A stretch of DNA of 64,000 nucleotides, taken from contig NZ_CP010271.1 of assembly GCF_001456355.1 (NCBI RefSeq), forward strand, positions 4,278,001 through 4,342,000. The letters are read 5' to 3'. A program made the translations under genes and the position numbers. A model generated the notes under the pieces. The model searched no databases and was not told where the DNA came from. It worked only from the letters and a program-made list of their open reading frames with translations. Each line of letters opens with the position of its first letter. The stretch's first letter is position 1. Shown piece by piece: positions 9,075-17,865 of the stretch. This DNA comes from Mycobacteroides saopaulense. GTDB lineage: Bacteria; Actinomycetota; Actinomycetes; Mycobacteriales; Mycobacteriaceae.

Positions 9075-10295
9075 GTGGTGCCCGTGCCCCCGTCCGACGA
9101 CCGAGATCGTGACCCTCTCGACGGCGTCTGTACGCCGCCGGAAGGAATCGGTCCGGCCTCGTGCCCGGACGACCCCGAAGCGGACACCGCACCCCAACCC
9201 GTCATCAAGCAGCGGGGAAAGTACTGGTGGATTCGCTGGGCGGTGCTCGTCGTCCTCGCCATCGTGCTCGCGGTGGAGATCGGATTCGTCTCCGATCAGC
9301 TGGCGTCGGCCTGGCGCAGCCTGAAGACCGCCAATCCCTGGTGGGTACTGGCGTCGGCGCTGGCGGCGATGTTCTCGATGCACAGCTTCGCACAGATCCA
9401 ACGGACGCTGCTGCGCTCGGCGGGCGTGAAGATCCGTCAGTGGCGCTCCGAGGCGGCGTTCTACGCCGGGAACGCGTTGAGCACCACCCTGCCCGGCGGT
9501 CCGGTGCTCTCAGCGACCTTCATCTACCGGCAGCAGCGGCTGTGGGGTGCCACCCCGGTCGTCGCGTCCTGGCAGCTGGTGATGTCCGGGGTGCTGCAGG
9601 CGGTGGGCCTGGCGATTCTCGGCCTCGGCGGGGCATTCCTGTTGGGCGCCAAGACCAACCCGTTCTCCTTGATCTTCAGCATCGGCGGATTGTTGGCCAT
9701 CCTGGTCCTGGCGCAGGCGGTCGCTTCGCGGCCGGAGATGCTCGACGGCATCGGTGTCCGGATCCTGCGCTGGGTCAACGATCTGCGCGGCAAGCCGCCG
9801 ATGATGGGGGTCGCCCGCTGGCGCGAGATCCTCAAGCAGATGGAGGCGGTGACGCTGACCCGCCGGGCGCTCGGTGAGGCCTTCGGCTGGTCGCTGTTCA
9901 ACTGGATCGCCGATGTGGCGTGCCTGGCCTTCGCGACCTACGCCGTGGGCAGCCGCCCATCCCTGGTCGGTGTCATGGTCGCCTATGCCGCGGCACGAGC
10001 CGCCGGGTCGCTGCCGCTCATGCCCGGTGGTCTGCTGGTGGTGGAGGCCTTCCTGGTTCCCGGTCTGGTGTCCTCCGGGATGACGCTGCCCGACGCGATC
10101 TCCGCGATGCTCATCTACCGCGCGGTCAGCTGGATCTTCATCTCCGCGATCGGCTGGGTCATCTTCTTCTTCCTGTTCCGCGACGAGAGCCAAATCGACC
10201 CGGATGCGACCCCGAGCTCGACCAAAGAGCCCGAACCCAGCTCTGGCGCTCCACCGGACGGGCCGCCGGAAAATTCTTCCGATCCCCCGAAATAA
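9075..10295 (+). CDS. YbhN/lysylphosphatidylglycerol synthetase TM-region family protein
   Basis: About 406 residues. A hydrophilic N-terminus of about 50 residues precedes roughly eight membrane segments typical of the YbhN (UPF0104, LPG synthase TM) family, and the C-terminal tail is charged and proline-rich. The central segment with GNALSTTLPGG fits this family. It lacks the cytosolic synthase domain of MprF or LysX, so it is probably a stand-alone flippase-like membrane protein; that function is inference. Three GTG codons (9075, 9078, 9084) compete as start. It is probably co-transcribed with the cyclase (27-base gap). A small hairpin-like repeat (CGGAC/GTCCG) follows at 10298-10311. Confidence 0.85.
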   Translation: MVPVPPSDDRDRDPLDGVCTPPEGIGPASCPDDPEADTAPQPVIKQRGKYWWIRWAVLVVLAIVLAVEIGFVSDQLASAWRSLKTANPWWVLASALAAMFSMHSFAQIQRTLLRSAGVKIRQWRSEAAFYAGNALSTTLPGGPVLSATFIYRQQRLWGATPVVASWQLVMSGVLQAVGLAILGLGGAFLLGAKTNPFSLIFSIGGLLAILVLAQAVASRPEMLDGIGVRILRWVNDLRGKPPMMGVARWREILKQMEAVTLTRRALGEAFGWSLFNWIADVACLAFATYAVGSRPSLVGVMVAYAAARAAGSLPLMPGGLLVVEAFLVPGLVSSGMTLPDAISAMLIYRAVSWIFISAIGWVIFFFLFRDESQIDPDATPSSTKEPEPSSGAPPDGPPENSSDPPK

Positions 10296-10351
10296 AGCGG
10301 ACCATAGTCCGGTTGGTATGAGTGTCCTACCCCCACACTTGAGGAGCACTC

Positions 10352-10891
10352 ATGACCACCACCACCCCCGTTCTCGCAGCCGGAACCTGGACCATCGACC
10401 CGGTTCACTCCGACATCACCTTCTCGGTACGCCACCTGGGCGTCTCCAAGGTCCGCGGCTCGTTTACCGACTTCAACGGCGAAATCACCATCGCCGAGGA
10501 CGGCACCCCCTCGGTGTCGGCCACCATCGACGTGGCCTCGGTGAGCACCCGCAACGACCAGCGCGACACCCACCTGCGCTCGACCGACTTCTTCGACACC
10601 GACAACCACCCCACCGCCACCTACCGGTCCACCTCGGTGCGCGCCGACGGTGACGACTACATCGTCGACGGTGAACTGACCCTGCACGGCGTCACCCACC
10701 CGGTCTCGCTGAACCTTTCCCTGGAGGGAGTCGGCCCCGGCGCGCAAGGCGGCACCGTCGCTGGCTTCGAAGCCAGCGCTCAGATCAACCGCGGCGACTT
10801 CGGCGTCAACGGCGGCGCCGGACTGGTCGGCGAGAAGGTCACGCTGACCTTCAACATCGAAGCCGGCCACCCAGAGGCACCCTCCAACTAA
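10352..10891 (+). CDS. YceI family lipid-binding protein
   Basis: 179-residue YceI-like lipocalin-fold protein. It starts with the family pattern GTWTIDPVHSDITFSVRHLG and continues with a beta-rich domain to the end. YceI proteins bind isoprenoid-type lipids, for example polyprenyl chains, in a beta barrel. No signal peptide is visible, so it is probably cytoplasmic, as usual for actinobacterial members. The ATG at 10352 is preceded by GAGGAG, which fixes the start. Confidence 0.93.
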   Translation: MTTTTPVLAAGTWTIDPVHSDITFSVRHLGVSKVRGSFTDFNGEITIAEDGTPSVSATIDVASVSTRNDQRDTHLRSTDFFDTDNHPTATYRSTSVRADGDDYIVDGELTLHGVTHPVSLNLSLEGVGPGAQGGTVAGFEASAQINRGDFGVNGGAGLVGEKVTLTFNIEAGHPEAPSN

Positions 10892-10922
10892 TCGCCCGCG
10901 CGGCACCCGCTACGGTCGGGGA

Positions 10923-11315
10923 ATGCCCAGCGCACAGCCGAATTCACTCACGAAGAAGCCGGCGACATCCGTAGTGCTCGCACTGCTCCTGGATGTCGTC
11001 GGCATCTTCGTCTTCTGCACCATCGGCCGCCGCAGCCACGCCGAGGGCATCACCGTCCTCGGCGTGTGGCAGACCGCCTGGCCATTCTTGTCGGGCGCCG
11101 GCGTCGGCTGGCTGCTGAGCCGGGGTTGGTCGCACCCGACCTCCGTGACCCGCACCGGAATCCCGGTATGGATCGGCACCGTTGCGTTCGGAATGATCCT
11201 GCGCCGACTGAGCAATCAGGGCGTGGCGTTCAGTTTCGTGGTGGTGGCCTCGTTGGTCACTGCGTTGCTCCTGCTCGGATGGCGTGCCATCGCCACCCGC
11301 ACGTCAAGAAGCTGA
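10923..11315 (+). CDS. DUF3054 family membrane protein
   Basis: 130-residue protein with four predicted membrane helices and short loops, matching the actinobacterial DUF3054 family, including the early segment LLLDVVGIFVFCTIGRRSH. The function of the family is not known. It is 31 bases downstream of yceI on the same strand, so co-transcription is likely. Confidence 0.85.
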   Translation: MPSAQPNSLTKKPATSVVLALLLDVVGIFVFCTIGRRSHAEGITVLGVWQTAWPFLSGAGVGWLLSRGWSHPTSVTRTGIPVWIGTVAFGMILRRLSNQGVAFSFVVVASLVTALLLLGWRAIATRTSRS

Positions 11316-11380
11316 GACCGGCCGTCAGGATCTCGTCAACGCGCTTGGATCGGCGCCCACCGCACACGCAAGCTGGCTGC

Positions 11381-11506
11381 ATGGAAGGTTTCGCCGCCGT
11401 GCTGGTGCCCCTCGCCGGTTATGCCGCGGTACTGCTGTCCGTGCGGTACCTCAATCGTCACGACGACATCGCCCCTGCCGCGGGCCCGGAAGCGCTGACC
11501 CGCTAG
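11381..11506 (+). CDS. Small predicted membrane protein, 41 residues
   Basis: A short open frame from the ATG at 11381. It encodes an N-terminal hydrophobic helix (about residues 3-22, ending in VRYLNRHD) and a short polar tail. It lies 65 bases after DUF3054 on the same strand and is followed directly by a terminator-like hairpin, which fits a real last gene of the operon. No clear Shine-Dalgarno sequence is visible, so it remains a prediction. Confidence 0.45.
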   Translation: MEGFAAVLVPLAGYAAVLLSVRYLNRHDDIAPAAGPEALTR

Positions 11507-11517
11507 CCCCCAAACGC

Positions 11518-11573
11518 CGAGTGCGAGCCTCGCACGGATATCTCCAGGGAGATCCGCGCCAGACTCGCACTCG
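11518..11573. terminator. Long nested inverted repeat between convergent genes
   Basis: CGAGTGCGAG (11518-11527) pairs perfectly with CTCGCACTCG (11564-11573). Inside, CGGATATCTCC (11535-11545) pairs almost fully with GGGAGATCCG (11547-11556). There is no T-tract. It sits between the converging small ORF and the haemophore gene, so a bidirectional terminator is the simplest reading. Confidence 0.6.
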
Positions 11574-11589
11574 AATTGCGTAACAGGCC

Positions 11590-12336
11590 TTAGACGCGCG
11601 GGCCGGGCGCGGGGCCCGTTCCCACCGGTCCGGCCGGTGCGGCGGGTGCCACGGCCGGCGCCGGCCCGGGGGCAGGTCCGGGGCCCTGCGGGAAGTTGGC
11701 AGCCGGCGCCTGGTTCTGGATGGCGGACTGCACCGCCGGGTTCTGCACCAGAGCCTGGGCGGCCGGGTTCTGCGCCACCTGCTGAGCCGCCGGGTTCTGC
11801 GACAGCGCAGTCAGCAGCGCCGGGTTGACGCCCATCGCCGCGGGGTTCAGGCCACCACCGTTGACAACCTGAGCCAGATCCAGCGGCAGACCGCACTTGG
11901 TGCGCAGGTCGTTCAGCGGCGCCGCGATACCACCGAGGGAGGCCGCGACATCGGGGCGCGACACCAGGTAGCTCTGAGTCTTGGTGGCGATCTGATCCTG
12001 CGGAGCCGCCTTGATCTCAGTGAAGGCCGCGTCGACATCCGGATGCTGCTCCAGATAGCCCGCCGCGTTCTGCACGACGTTGCCGACGGTCTTGGTCATC
12101 TTGCTGGCTTGGCATCCGTCCGGGGTGGGTGTGGCCGGAGTCACCGTCGCCGCGGCGGGGGCAGCAGCGTTGGGGGCGGGTGCCGGCGCGGCGGGAGCCG
12201 CCGGAGCCGGAGCGGGGGTCGGGGGGACCGGTTCGGCCGCGGCAATCGGTGCCAGGGCGCTCATGGCGAGCCCGCCAGCGAGAACACCTGCGCTCAGCAA
12301 GCCGTAGGCCGCGCGCCGCGAGGTTGTGGCTGACAT
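11590..12336 (-). CDS. Secreted haemophore, Rv0203-like (MHB domain)
   Basis: 248-residue exported protein. A signal peptide (about 1-34, ending in IAAA) is followed by an Ala/Pro-rich spacer (about 35-80). Then comes the compact helical haem-binding haemophore domain (about 83-160) with the two family cysteines (DGCQASK and TKCGL). A long Ala/Pro/Gln tail with NPAAQ-type repeats follows. Rv0203 of M. tuberculosis binds haem and passes it to MmpL3/MmpL11; divergence from mmpL11 here supports the same role. The tail is longer than I recall for Rv0203. The ATG at 12336 follows AGGAGG. Confidence 0.88.
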   Translation of the reverse strand: MSATTSRRAAYGLLSAGVLAGGLAMSALAPIAAAEPVPPTPAPAPAAPAAPAPAPNAAAPAAATVTPATPTPDGCQASKMTKTVGNVVQNAAGYLEQHPDVDAAFTEIKAAPQDQIATKTQSYLVSRPDVAASLGGIAAPLNDLRTKCGLPLDLAQVVNGGGLNPAAMGVNPALLTALSQNPAAQQVAQNPAAQALVQNPAVQSAIQNQAPAANFPQGPGPAPGPAPAVAPAAPAGPVGTGPAPGPRV

Positions 12337-12676
12337 GACATTCCTCCTACTTGTTGGGGGATTACAGCCAAGGTATCGAAATCGGGCGCCATTTCGAAAC
12401 ACGGACGCGCGTGGTCACCAGAGAGTTACCGAGTCTTTATCGTCGGCCAGATTCTGATTTTCAAGATCCTTTTTTGATCCCGTGCAACGTTGCCAGGGAG
12501 CACGAAGAGCACGTCCAGCCACCACTCGTTTTTCGCCAAGGCGGCCTGTTAGTAAACCTGTCATCGCAGGTTGCCGCGATATATATAGACACCAGGCGCG
12601 GTAGGTCTCGTTGCTGTAGCATCACGACCACGCCACGCCGAGACTGCGTGCGTCACACCGAACGACAGGAACCATC
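12337..12676. promoter_or_regulatory. Divergent haemophore/mmpL11 control region
   Basis: 340 bases without a credible gene between the two divergent haem-uptake genes. They hold a perfect dyad AACCTG-N6-CAGGTT (12555-12572) and, just downstream, an AT-rich run (ATATATATA) that could be part of the mmpL11 promoter. I looked for an IdeR-type iron box and did not find a convincing one. Confidence 0.45.
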
Positions 12677-15463
12677 GTGCAGTCAGTCATGATGCGCACC
12701 AGCGACTACCTTCGCAGGTATCGATGGCTGACCGTCGCTGTCTGGCTGATTCTTATCGTCGCCGCGGTAGGGCTGGTGGCCGGACGAGGCGAAAAACTGA
12801 CCGGCGGCGGCTTCGAGGTCGCGGGTTCGCAATCGCTCACCGTGCACGACGCGATGGAAACCGGATTCCGGGAGCACGGCGCTTCCCCGCTGGCCTTGGT
12901 CGCCGCACCGCGGCCCGATGCGACCGTCGCCGATATGACGGCCGCCGTCGACTACCTCAAGCAGGTGGCGGCGCAGATCCCCCAGGTTTCGGTGGAGCCC
13001 ATTCCCCCACAGCTGACCCCGCAGCCGGATCGCCCCTTCGTCGTCACCCTGCGCATCGGCTTCGACAACACCGGCGCCACCGATATCGCCAAGGACCTGC
13101 GTAAGAAAATAGGAGTACACGGCGGTCAGCCCGGACAGATCGCCGGTGGCCGGGTATCGCTGTACGTGATCGGCCAGGGTGCGCTGGGCGCGGCGATGAC
13201 CGAGCAGATCGCCGGTGACATCAAGCAGGCCGAGAAGTGGAACATCCCGGTCATCCTCATCGTGCTGATCGCCGCGTTCGGTTCCCTGGCCGCCGCCTCG
13301 CTGCCCCTCCTACTAGGTGTGTGCACGGTGGCATTGAGCGTGGCGATCGTCCTGGCGCTGTCGAACATCACCACTATTTCGGTGTTCGCACTGCCGACGG
13401 TGACGATGATCGGCCTTGCCGTCGCGGTGGACTATTCGCTTTTCATCCTCATGCGCTACCGCGAGGAGCTGAATTCGGGGAAGAACCGGCAAGAAGCCAT
13501 CGCCTCCGCCATGGCCACCTCGGGGCTCACCGTCACGTTCTCCGGCCTGACGGTGATCGCCGCCCTCGCCGGCATCTACCTGATCGGAACCCCCGCGTTG
13601 GCCTCGATGGCCTCCGGCGCCATCATCGTCGTCTCCATCGCCGTCCTGACCTCCACCACACTGATGCCCGCGCTGCTGGCCATCTTCGGTAAGGCAGCGG
13701 CCAATCAGTCGCGGTTCCTGCGCGTCTCACCTCTGCGCAAGCACTCGATTCCCTTCTGGCGCAAATGGACCCAAGGGGTTATGCGCCGACCATGGCTGTC
13801 CGCGCTGGGCGCGACGGTGTTCCTGCTGGCGCTCGCGGCTCCCAGCCTGCAGATGCAGGTCTCCAACAGCATGCTGCGCCAATTCGATTCGTCCCACGAG
13901 ATCCGCCGGGGCATCGACGCCGCGGCCGTCGCCATGGGACCCGGCGCGCTCGGACCGGTACAGGTGCTGCTCACCTTCAAGGACAACGCAGCCAACACAG
14001 ACCATGCACAGGCGCTGCAGACCGCGAAGGACACCATCGCGCAGGCCCCCAACATCGCGCGGGTGACCGACGCGTCCTTCTCGACCGGCGGGCATGACGC
14101 GCTGATCTCGGCGGTGTTGTCCGTGGATCCCGAGGCGAACGCCGCCCGTGACACGGTCAGCTGGTTGCGTACGAATGTGCCCGAAGCGCTCAAGAATTCG
14201 GGAGCCGATATCAACGTGGGCGGCCCGACGGCATTGCTCTTCGACTACGACAACCGGGTGGAGCGCTCGCTGCTGGGCGTGTTCGCCTTTGTCTGCGTAC
14301 TCGCCTTCATGATGCTGCTCGCCACGCTGCGCTCGCCGGTGCTGGCCCTCAAGGGCGTGGTGATGACGGTGCTCTCGGTCGCCGCCGCTTACGGCAGCCT
14401 GGTGATCGTCTTCCAGTGGGGGTGGCTGGAATTCCTGGGCTTCCATCAGGCCAACATCGACAGCAGCATCCCGCCGCTGGCCCTTGCCCTGACCTTCGGC
14501 CTCACCATGGACTACGAGATCTTCCTGCTCGCCCGGGTGCGTGAGCGGTACCTGCGCACCGGCGATTGCGGGGACGCCGTCTCCTACGGAGTTCGCACCA
14601 GTGCGCGCACCATCACCAGCGCCGCGCTGATCATGATCGCGGTGTTCATCGGATTCGCCTTCGCCGGAATGCCGTTGGTGGCGCAGCTTGGTGTCGCCTG
14701 CGCCGTGGCCATCGCCGTCGACGCCACGGTGGTGCGCCTGGTGCTGGTACCGGCGCTGATGGCGATGTTCAACAAGCGCAACTGGTGGCTGCCCGGCTGG
14801 CTGGATCGGGTGCTCCCGACCGTGGACTTTGAAACCCCCTGTGTCGACGAGCTTCCGGGGCCGCACAGCGAAAGCGCACTGCGCCTGCAGGGATCCGGAT
14901 TCGAAGAGCCTCGCATCGACTATCACGCCATCGCGGTATCCGCGGCCCGGCTCAAGCGCCTCGCCGACGGCGGCACGATCACCGCACCCGACACGCAGTC
15001 GGTGATCGCGGACCGCTGGCGCGACAACTTGACTGTGGCCCTGGAAGCCTTGCAGGCCGGCAAAAACGGAACGGACACCGACACGGTCCACCTGCCCGGC
15101 CCCCTGTCTCGGCTGACCCCCGTGGAGATCACGCAGGTGAAGCTGCCGACCGGACAAAACTGTGTGGTGCCCACCGACGCCGAAGCCCTGCGCATGCAAG
15201 GGCTACTGTTGATGCGCCGCAACGCCGAACGCGATTACACCGAGTTCGCCCGGCTCGCTTCGCTGATGGAGCCACGAACAGCGGCGAAGGTCCTCGCCGG
15301 GATCGATCAGCATTACTGTGTACAGTCCAATCAGAGGTGGGTTTCCAGCCAACTGGTACGTCGGCTGGCTGATCCGAAGCCCGGCGATGGTGCGATGGAT
15401 TGCCCCACGGTACGCAGGCAGTGCCTATCGGTGGCGGTGGCGATGTTGGAGGATGCGAGGTGA
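12677..15463 (+). CDS. mmpL11: RND transporter MmpL11
   Basis: 928-residue MmpL transporter. Features are an N-terminal helix, a first periplasmic domain, five helices, a second periplasmic domain, a second helix bundle and a long cytoplasmic C-terminus. The two helix-4/10 Asp-Tyr pairs of the proton path are present (VDYSLFIL near 251, MDYEIFLL near 613). LTGGGFEVAGSQSL near the start and QCLSVAVAMLEDAR at the end match MmpL11 closely as I remember it. MmpL11 exports long-chain wax-type lipids and contributes to haem uptake. It diverges from the haemophore gene and overlaps the next gene by four bases. Start is GTG 12677. Confidence 0.93.
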   Translation: MQSVMMRTSDYLRRYRWLTVAVWLILIVAAVGLVAGRGEKLTGGGFEVAGSQSLTVHDAMETGFREHGASPLALVAAPRPDATVADMTAAVDYLKQVAAQIPQVSVEPIPPQLTPQPDRPFVVTLRIGFDNTGATDIAKDLRKKIGVHGGQPGQIAGGRVSLYVIGQGALGAAMTEQIAGDIKQAEKWNIPVILIVLIAAFGSLAAASLPLLLGVCTVALSVAIVLALSNITTISVFALPTVTMIGLAVAVDYSLFILMRYREELNSGKNRQEAIASAMATSGLTVTFSGLTVIAALAGIYLIGTPALASMASGAIIVVSIAVLTSTTLMPALLAIFGKAAANQSRFLRVSPLRKHSIPFWRKWTQGVMRRPWLSALGATVFLLALAAPSLQMQVSNSMLRQFDSSHEIRRGIDAAAVAMGPGALGPVQVLLTFKDNAANTDHAQALQTAKDTIAQAPNIARVTDASFSTGGHDALISAVLSVDPEANAARDTVSWLRTNVPEALKNSGADINVGGPTALLFDYDNRVERSLLGVFAFVCVLAFMMLLATLRSPVLALKGVVMTVLSVAAAYGSLVIVFQWGWLEFLGFHQANIDSSIPPLALALTFGLTMDYEIFLLARVRERYLRTGDCGDAVSYGVRTSARTITSAALIMIAVFIGFAFAGMPLVAQLGVACAVAIAVDATVVRLVLVPALMAMFNKRNWWLPGWLDRVLPTVDFETPCVDELPGPHSESALRLQGSGFEEPRIDYHAIAVSAARLKRLADGGTITAPDTQSVIADRWRDNLTVALEALQAGKNGTDTDTVHLPGPLSRLTPVEITQVKLPTGQNCVVPTDAEALRMQGLLLMRRNAERDYTEFARLASLMEPRTAAKVLAGIDQHYCVQSNQRWVSSQLVRRLADPKPGDGAMDCPTVRRQCLSVAVAMLEDAR

Positions 15464-15990
15464 CGGTCACGAGCGACGCGCCAGCCGTCTCCCCCGAAGT
15501 GCCCAACGAGCCTTCGGGTTCCGGCGCCATCGGTTCCCATTCCGCCGAGTCCACCCCGCCCGGGCGTGCCGACAAGCCGGTAACCCACTGGACCACCTCG
15601 GAGATCTTCGACGCCCTGCAAAGCGGTGACCTCTCCGATTGGCAGGCAATCGTCCACGCTCTCAAACGCGATCCGTTCGGCCGAACCGCACGCCAGGTCG
15701 AGGAAATAGTGAGCGCCGATGAGCTGTACGGCATTTCGACCGCGCTGCAGGAAGTTCTCACCCGCGCCCGCGACAACCTTGCCGAGGCCGAGCGCCGAGA
15801 AGCCGCCAACGAGATCAACCTGCTGTTTGAGGCCTCCGGGCTGCGTGAGGCCGAGTTTGCCTCGCGCATAGGCATTTCAAGCTCAGAGCTTTCCGCATAC
15901 CTGTCGGGTACCGACAGCCCGACAGTGGCGATGCTGGTCCGGATGCGGCGGGTAGCGCGGCGGTTCGGCCGTACCCGCCCCCGCGGATAG
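15460..15990 (+). CDS. HTH-domain protein, Rv0201c-like
   Basis: 176-residue protein with a disordered Pro/Ser-rich N-terminus (about 1-45), a helical middle and a C-terminal helix-turn-helix. The HTH is about residues 120-165: EAEFASRIGISSSELSAYLS is a typical XRE-like pattern. Its GTG start overlaps the mmpL11 stop (GTGA) and follows GGAGG at 15448-15452, so the two proteins are translationally coupled. The upstream 60 bases are also open but overlap mmpL11. It is probably a DNA-binding protein for this locus; targets are unknown. Confidence 0.8.
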   Translation: MTVTSDAPAVSPEVPNEPSGSGAIGSHSAESTPPGRADKPVTHWTTSEIFDALQSGDLSDWQAIVHALKRDPFGRTARQVEEIVSADELYGISTALQEVLTRARDNLAEAERREAANEINLLFEASGLREAEFASRIGISSSELSAYLSGTDSPTVAMLVRMRRVARRFGRTRPRG

Positions 15991-16103
15991 CCACCGAGCA
16001 CACCTCACGGTTACATCCGGGTACCTGCGTACCCAGTGTCAGTTCCCTGGGAGCCCCCCGATCGTTATGGCAGCTCCTCTGAAATCGGCCTAACCTCGGT
16101 GCC

Positions 16104-16550
16104 ATGACCGACGAGACGAAATCTGACGAACCCACTGGCGCCGTCACCACGCCCGTGTCCACTCCCCCACCTGCACCGACGACCCCGGCAGGGCTGCCGA
16201 AGCCGCCGCCCACCAATGTCGGCTGGGCCGTTGCCTCCGTTGTCTTTTTCTGGCCGTTGGCTTTCAGCGCGTTCACCAACGCCCTGAACGTCACCCAGTT
16301 CTGGCTCACCGGCCAATACGACCGCGCCCAGGAATCCTCCGACCGCGCCAAGCTGCTCGGCAAGATCGCGCTGCTGACCGGCCTGGTGCTGCTATTCCTG
16401 TTCATCGCCTTCCGCATCGCCTGCGCCATCTGGTGGCACACGCACGGCGGAGGCGGAGGCTGGGGACACCACGGCGGCTGGCACCGCAGCTGGGATGACG
16501 ACGGATGGAACGGCCCCGGCCCGATGGGCCGTCCCGGCCGCGACAACTAG
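16104..16550 (+). CDS. CD225/dispanin family membrane protein
   Basis: 148 residues: a Pro/Thr-rich N-terminus (about 1-35), a first helix (WAVASVVFFWPLAFSAF), an amphipathic loop with QFWLTGQYDRAQESSDRAK, a second helix (about 88-112) and a Gly/His/Trp-rich tail. This is the CD225 (interferon-induced transmembrane-like) pattern seen in many actinobacteria. Function is unknown; the fold suggests membrane association and oligomerisation. Its stop codon directly abuts that of the convergent eis gene. Confidence 0.8.
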   Translation: MTDETKSDEPTGAVTTPVSTPPPAPTTPAGLPKPPPTNVGWAVASVVFFWPLAFSAFTNALNVTQFWLTGQYDRAQESSDRAKLLGKIALLTGLVLLFLFIAFRIACAIWWHTHGGGGGWGHHGGWHRSWDDDGWNGPGPMGRPGRDN

Positions 16551-17786
16551 TTAGAAGGCGTCGGGCGCACTGGGTGCGACGGGCCAGCCGAACGCGATGG
16601 CGGCCCGTTGCACCGCGCCCGACCGCAGTTCTGTGACCAGGCCGGCTCTGGCCAGCGCCTGCAGGCTCACCCCGCCCATGTAGACAGACCCGAGATCACG
16701 GACGGTCAACGCGATATCGGCGTCCTCCGTGGTGATTTCGCACAGGGCATCGGCCGGCCCGCCGCGCAGCCGGTAACGCGCGGAGTTCTCCGGCAGGAAT
16801 TCGTCGGTCACCTCCAGCACCACGTCCACCTCGGCGGCGTATCGCCGCTGCGACAGTGCCCGCGCAATGTCGACCAATCGCACATGAATCGCATCGCCCA
16901 GGGCGCATTCCAGTGCCGAATGGTTGGCCACCAAGTAGCGCAGCTCCTCGTGCACCGAGGCACCGTAGTACTTGATCTTGCGGACCAGGTCCATATCCAG
17001 CAGGTAGCGCCAGGTACGGGCGTAGGCCCGCGAGTTGGCACCCAGCACCTCTTGCACATGCAATTCGCTATTGGGTCCCGCGTCGTTCCACTCAGACTTC
17101 GGACGGTAGATGGCGAATCCGCTCACCGTTCCATCGGTTTCGTAATGCAGGACGAAGCGGATCTTGCCGGACTCCTTCTGCCGCTCCTCATTGTCGAGGG
17201 TCCATGCGGCCCACCACTGCGGGGTGCGGGACATCTGACCGGGCAGCTCGGCGATGGCCTCGTCATAGACGGCGGGTGCCGCGGCCAGGAAGGTCTCGGC
17301 GTCCACCTCGTCGAGGGTGCCGTCACCGAGATTCACGTCGGACCGGAACGCAAGGTCTCGCACCTGTCCGGACAGATCCGCGGCCTCCGTCGCGACCCCG
17401 TAACCAAATCGTCCGTAAATCAACGCTTCCGAGGCGAACAGCATGGCGATTGCCTCGCCACGCGAGCGAATGTCCGCCAGCTGGTGGCGCATCATGGCCG
17501 TCAACAACCCTTGGCGACGATGCGTCGGCGACACCGTGACCGCGGTGATAGCGGCCACCGGCACGACTGTTCCGCCTGGCAACACCACGTGTCGGCTGAG
17601 GGCACCAGCGGTCGACACCCACTTACGCCCGTTGTGGAATCCGATCATCCGGTCCAGCTCGATGAGCTTGCGGTTGACTTCGATCTCGTCCTTCTGCAGG
17701 TCCTGCAGGAACACGGCGTACGACGAGGTCATGTACGACTCGTAGTCGTCCTCATCTTGAATGGTGCGTAGGGTCAACTCAGACAC
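16551..17786 (-). CDS. eis2: Eis-family GNAT N-acetyltransferase
   Basis: 411 residues in the Eis arrangement: a first GNAT domain with the acetyl-CoA loop VTVSPTHRRQGLLTAM (about 85-100), a second atypical GNAT domain, and a C-terminal SCP2-like domain ending in AFGWPVAPSAPDAF. A C-terminal carboxylate as general base is typical of Eis. Eis enzymes acetylate aminoglycosides at several positions. Position beside mmpL11, an HTH gene and a CD225 gene on this strand matches my memory of eis2 in M. abscessus, where WhiB7 induces it. The WhiB7 link is not evident in the upstream sequence. The symbol is tentative. Start is GTG 17786. Confidence 0.85.
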   Translation of the reverse strand: MSELTLRTIQDEDDYESYMTSSYAVFLQDLQKDEIEVNRKLIELDRMIGFHNGRKWVSTAGALSRHVVLPGGTVVPVAAITAVTVSPTHRRQGLLTAMMRHQLADIRSRGEAIAMLFASEALIYGRFGYGVATEAADLSGQVRDLAFRSDVNLGDGTLDEVDAETFLAAAPAVYDEAIAELPGQMSRTPQWWAAWTLDNEERQKESGKIRFVLHYETDGTVSGFAIYRPKSEWNDAGPNSELHVQEVLGANSRAYARTWRYLLDMDLVRKIKYYGASVHEELRYLVANHSALECALGDAIHVRLVDIARALSQRRYAAEVDVVLEVTDEFLPENSARYRLRGGPADALCEITTEDADIALTVRDLGSVYMGGVSLQALARAGLVTELRSGAVQRAAIAFGWPVAPSAPDAF

Positions 17787-17865
17787 GTACCCATGTCTAC
17801 CGTGCCATGCCGGAGCCTGTCACTTGAGTTTTCCGCATGCTGCGTAGGACAGGAAAGGAACCACG

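Noticed and set aside
7857..9401. 514-codon open frame on the minus strand
   Set aside because: Antisense shadow of the adenylate cyclase gene, whose catalytic residues are all intact on the plus strand.
10298..10311. CGGAC-CATA-GTCCG as terminator of the YbhN-like gene
   Set aside because: The stem is only five base pairs, too weak to list separately.
13727..15199. 490-codon open frame on the minus strand
   Set aside because: Antisense shadow of mmpL11; repetitive charged composition and no recognisable motif.
17787..17865. WhiB7-type promoter upstream of eis
   Set aside because: Only a short GGAAAACT run is present; spacing to convincing -35 and -10 elements is not clear enough to list as a feature.
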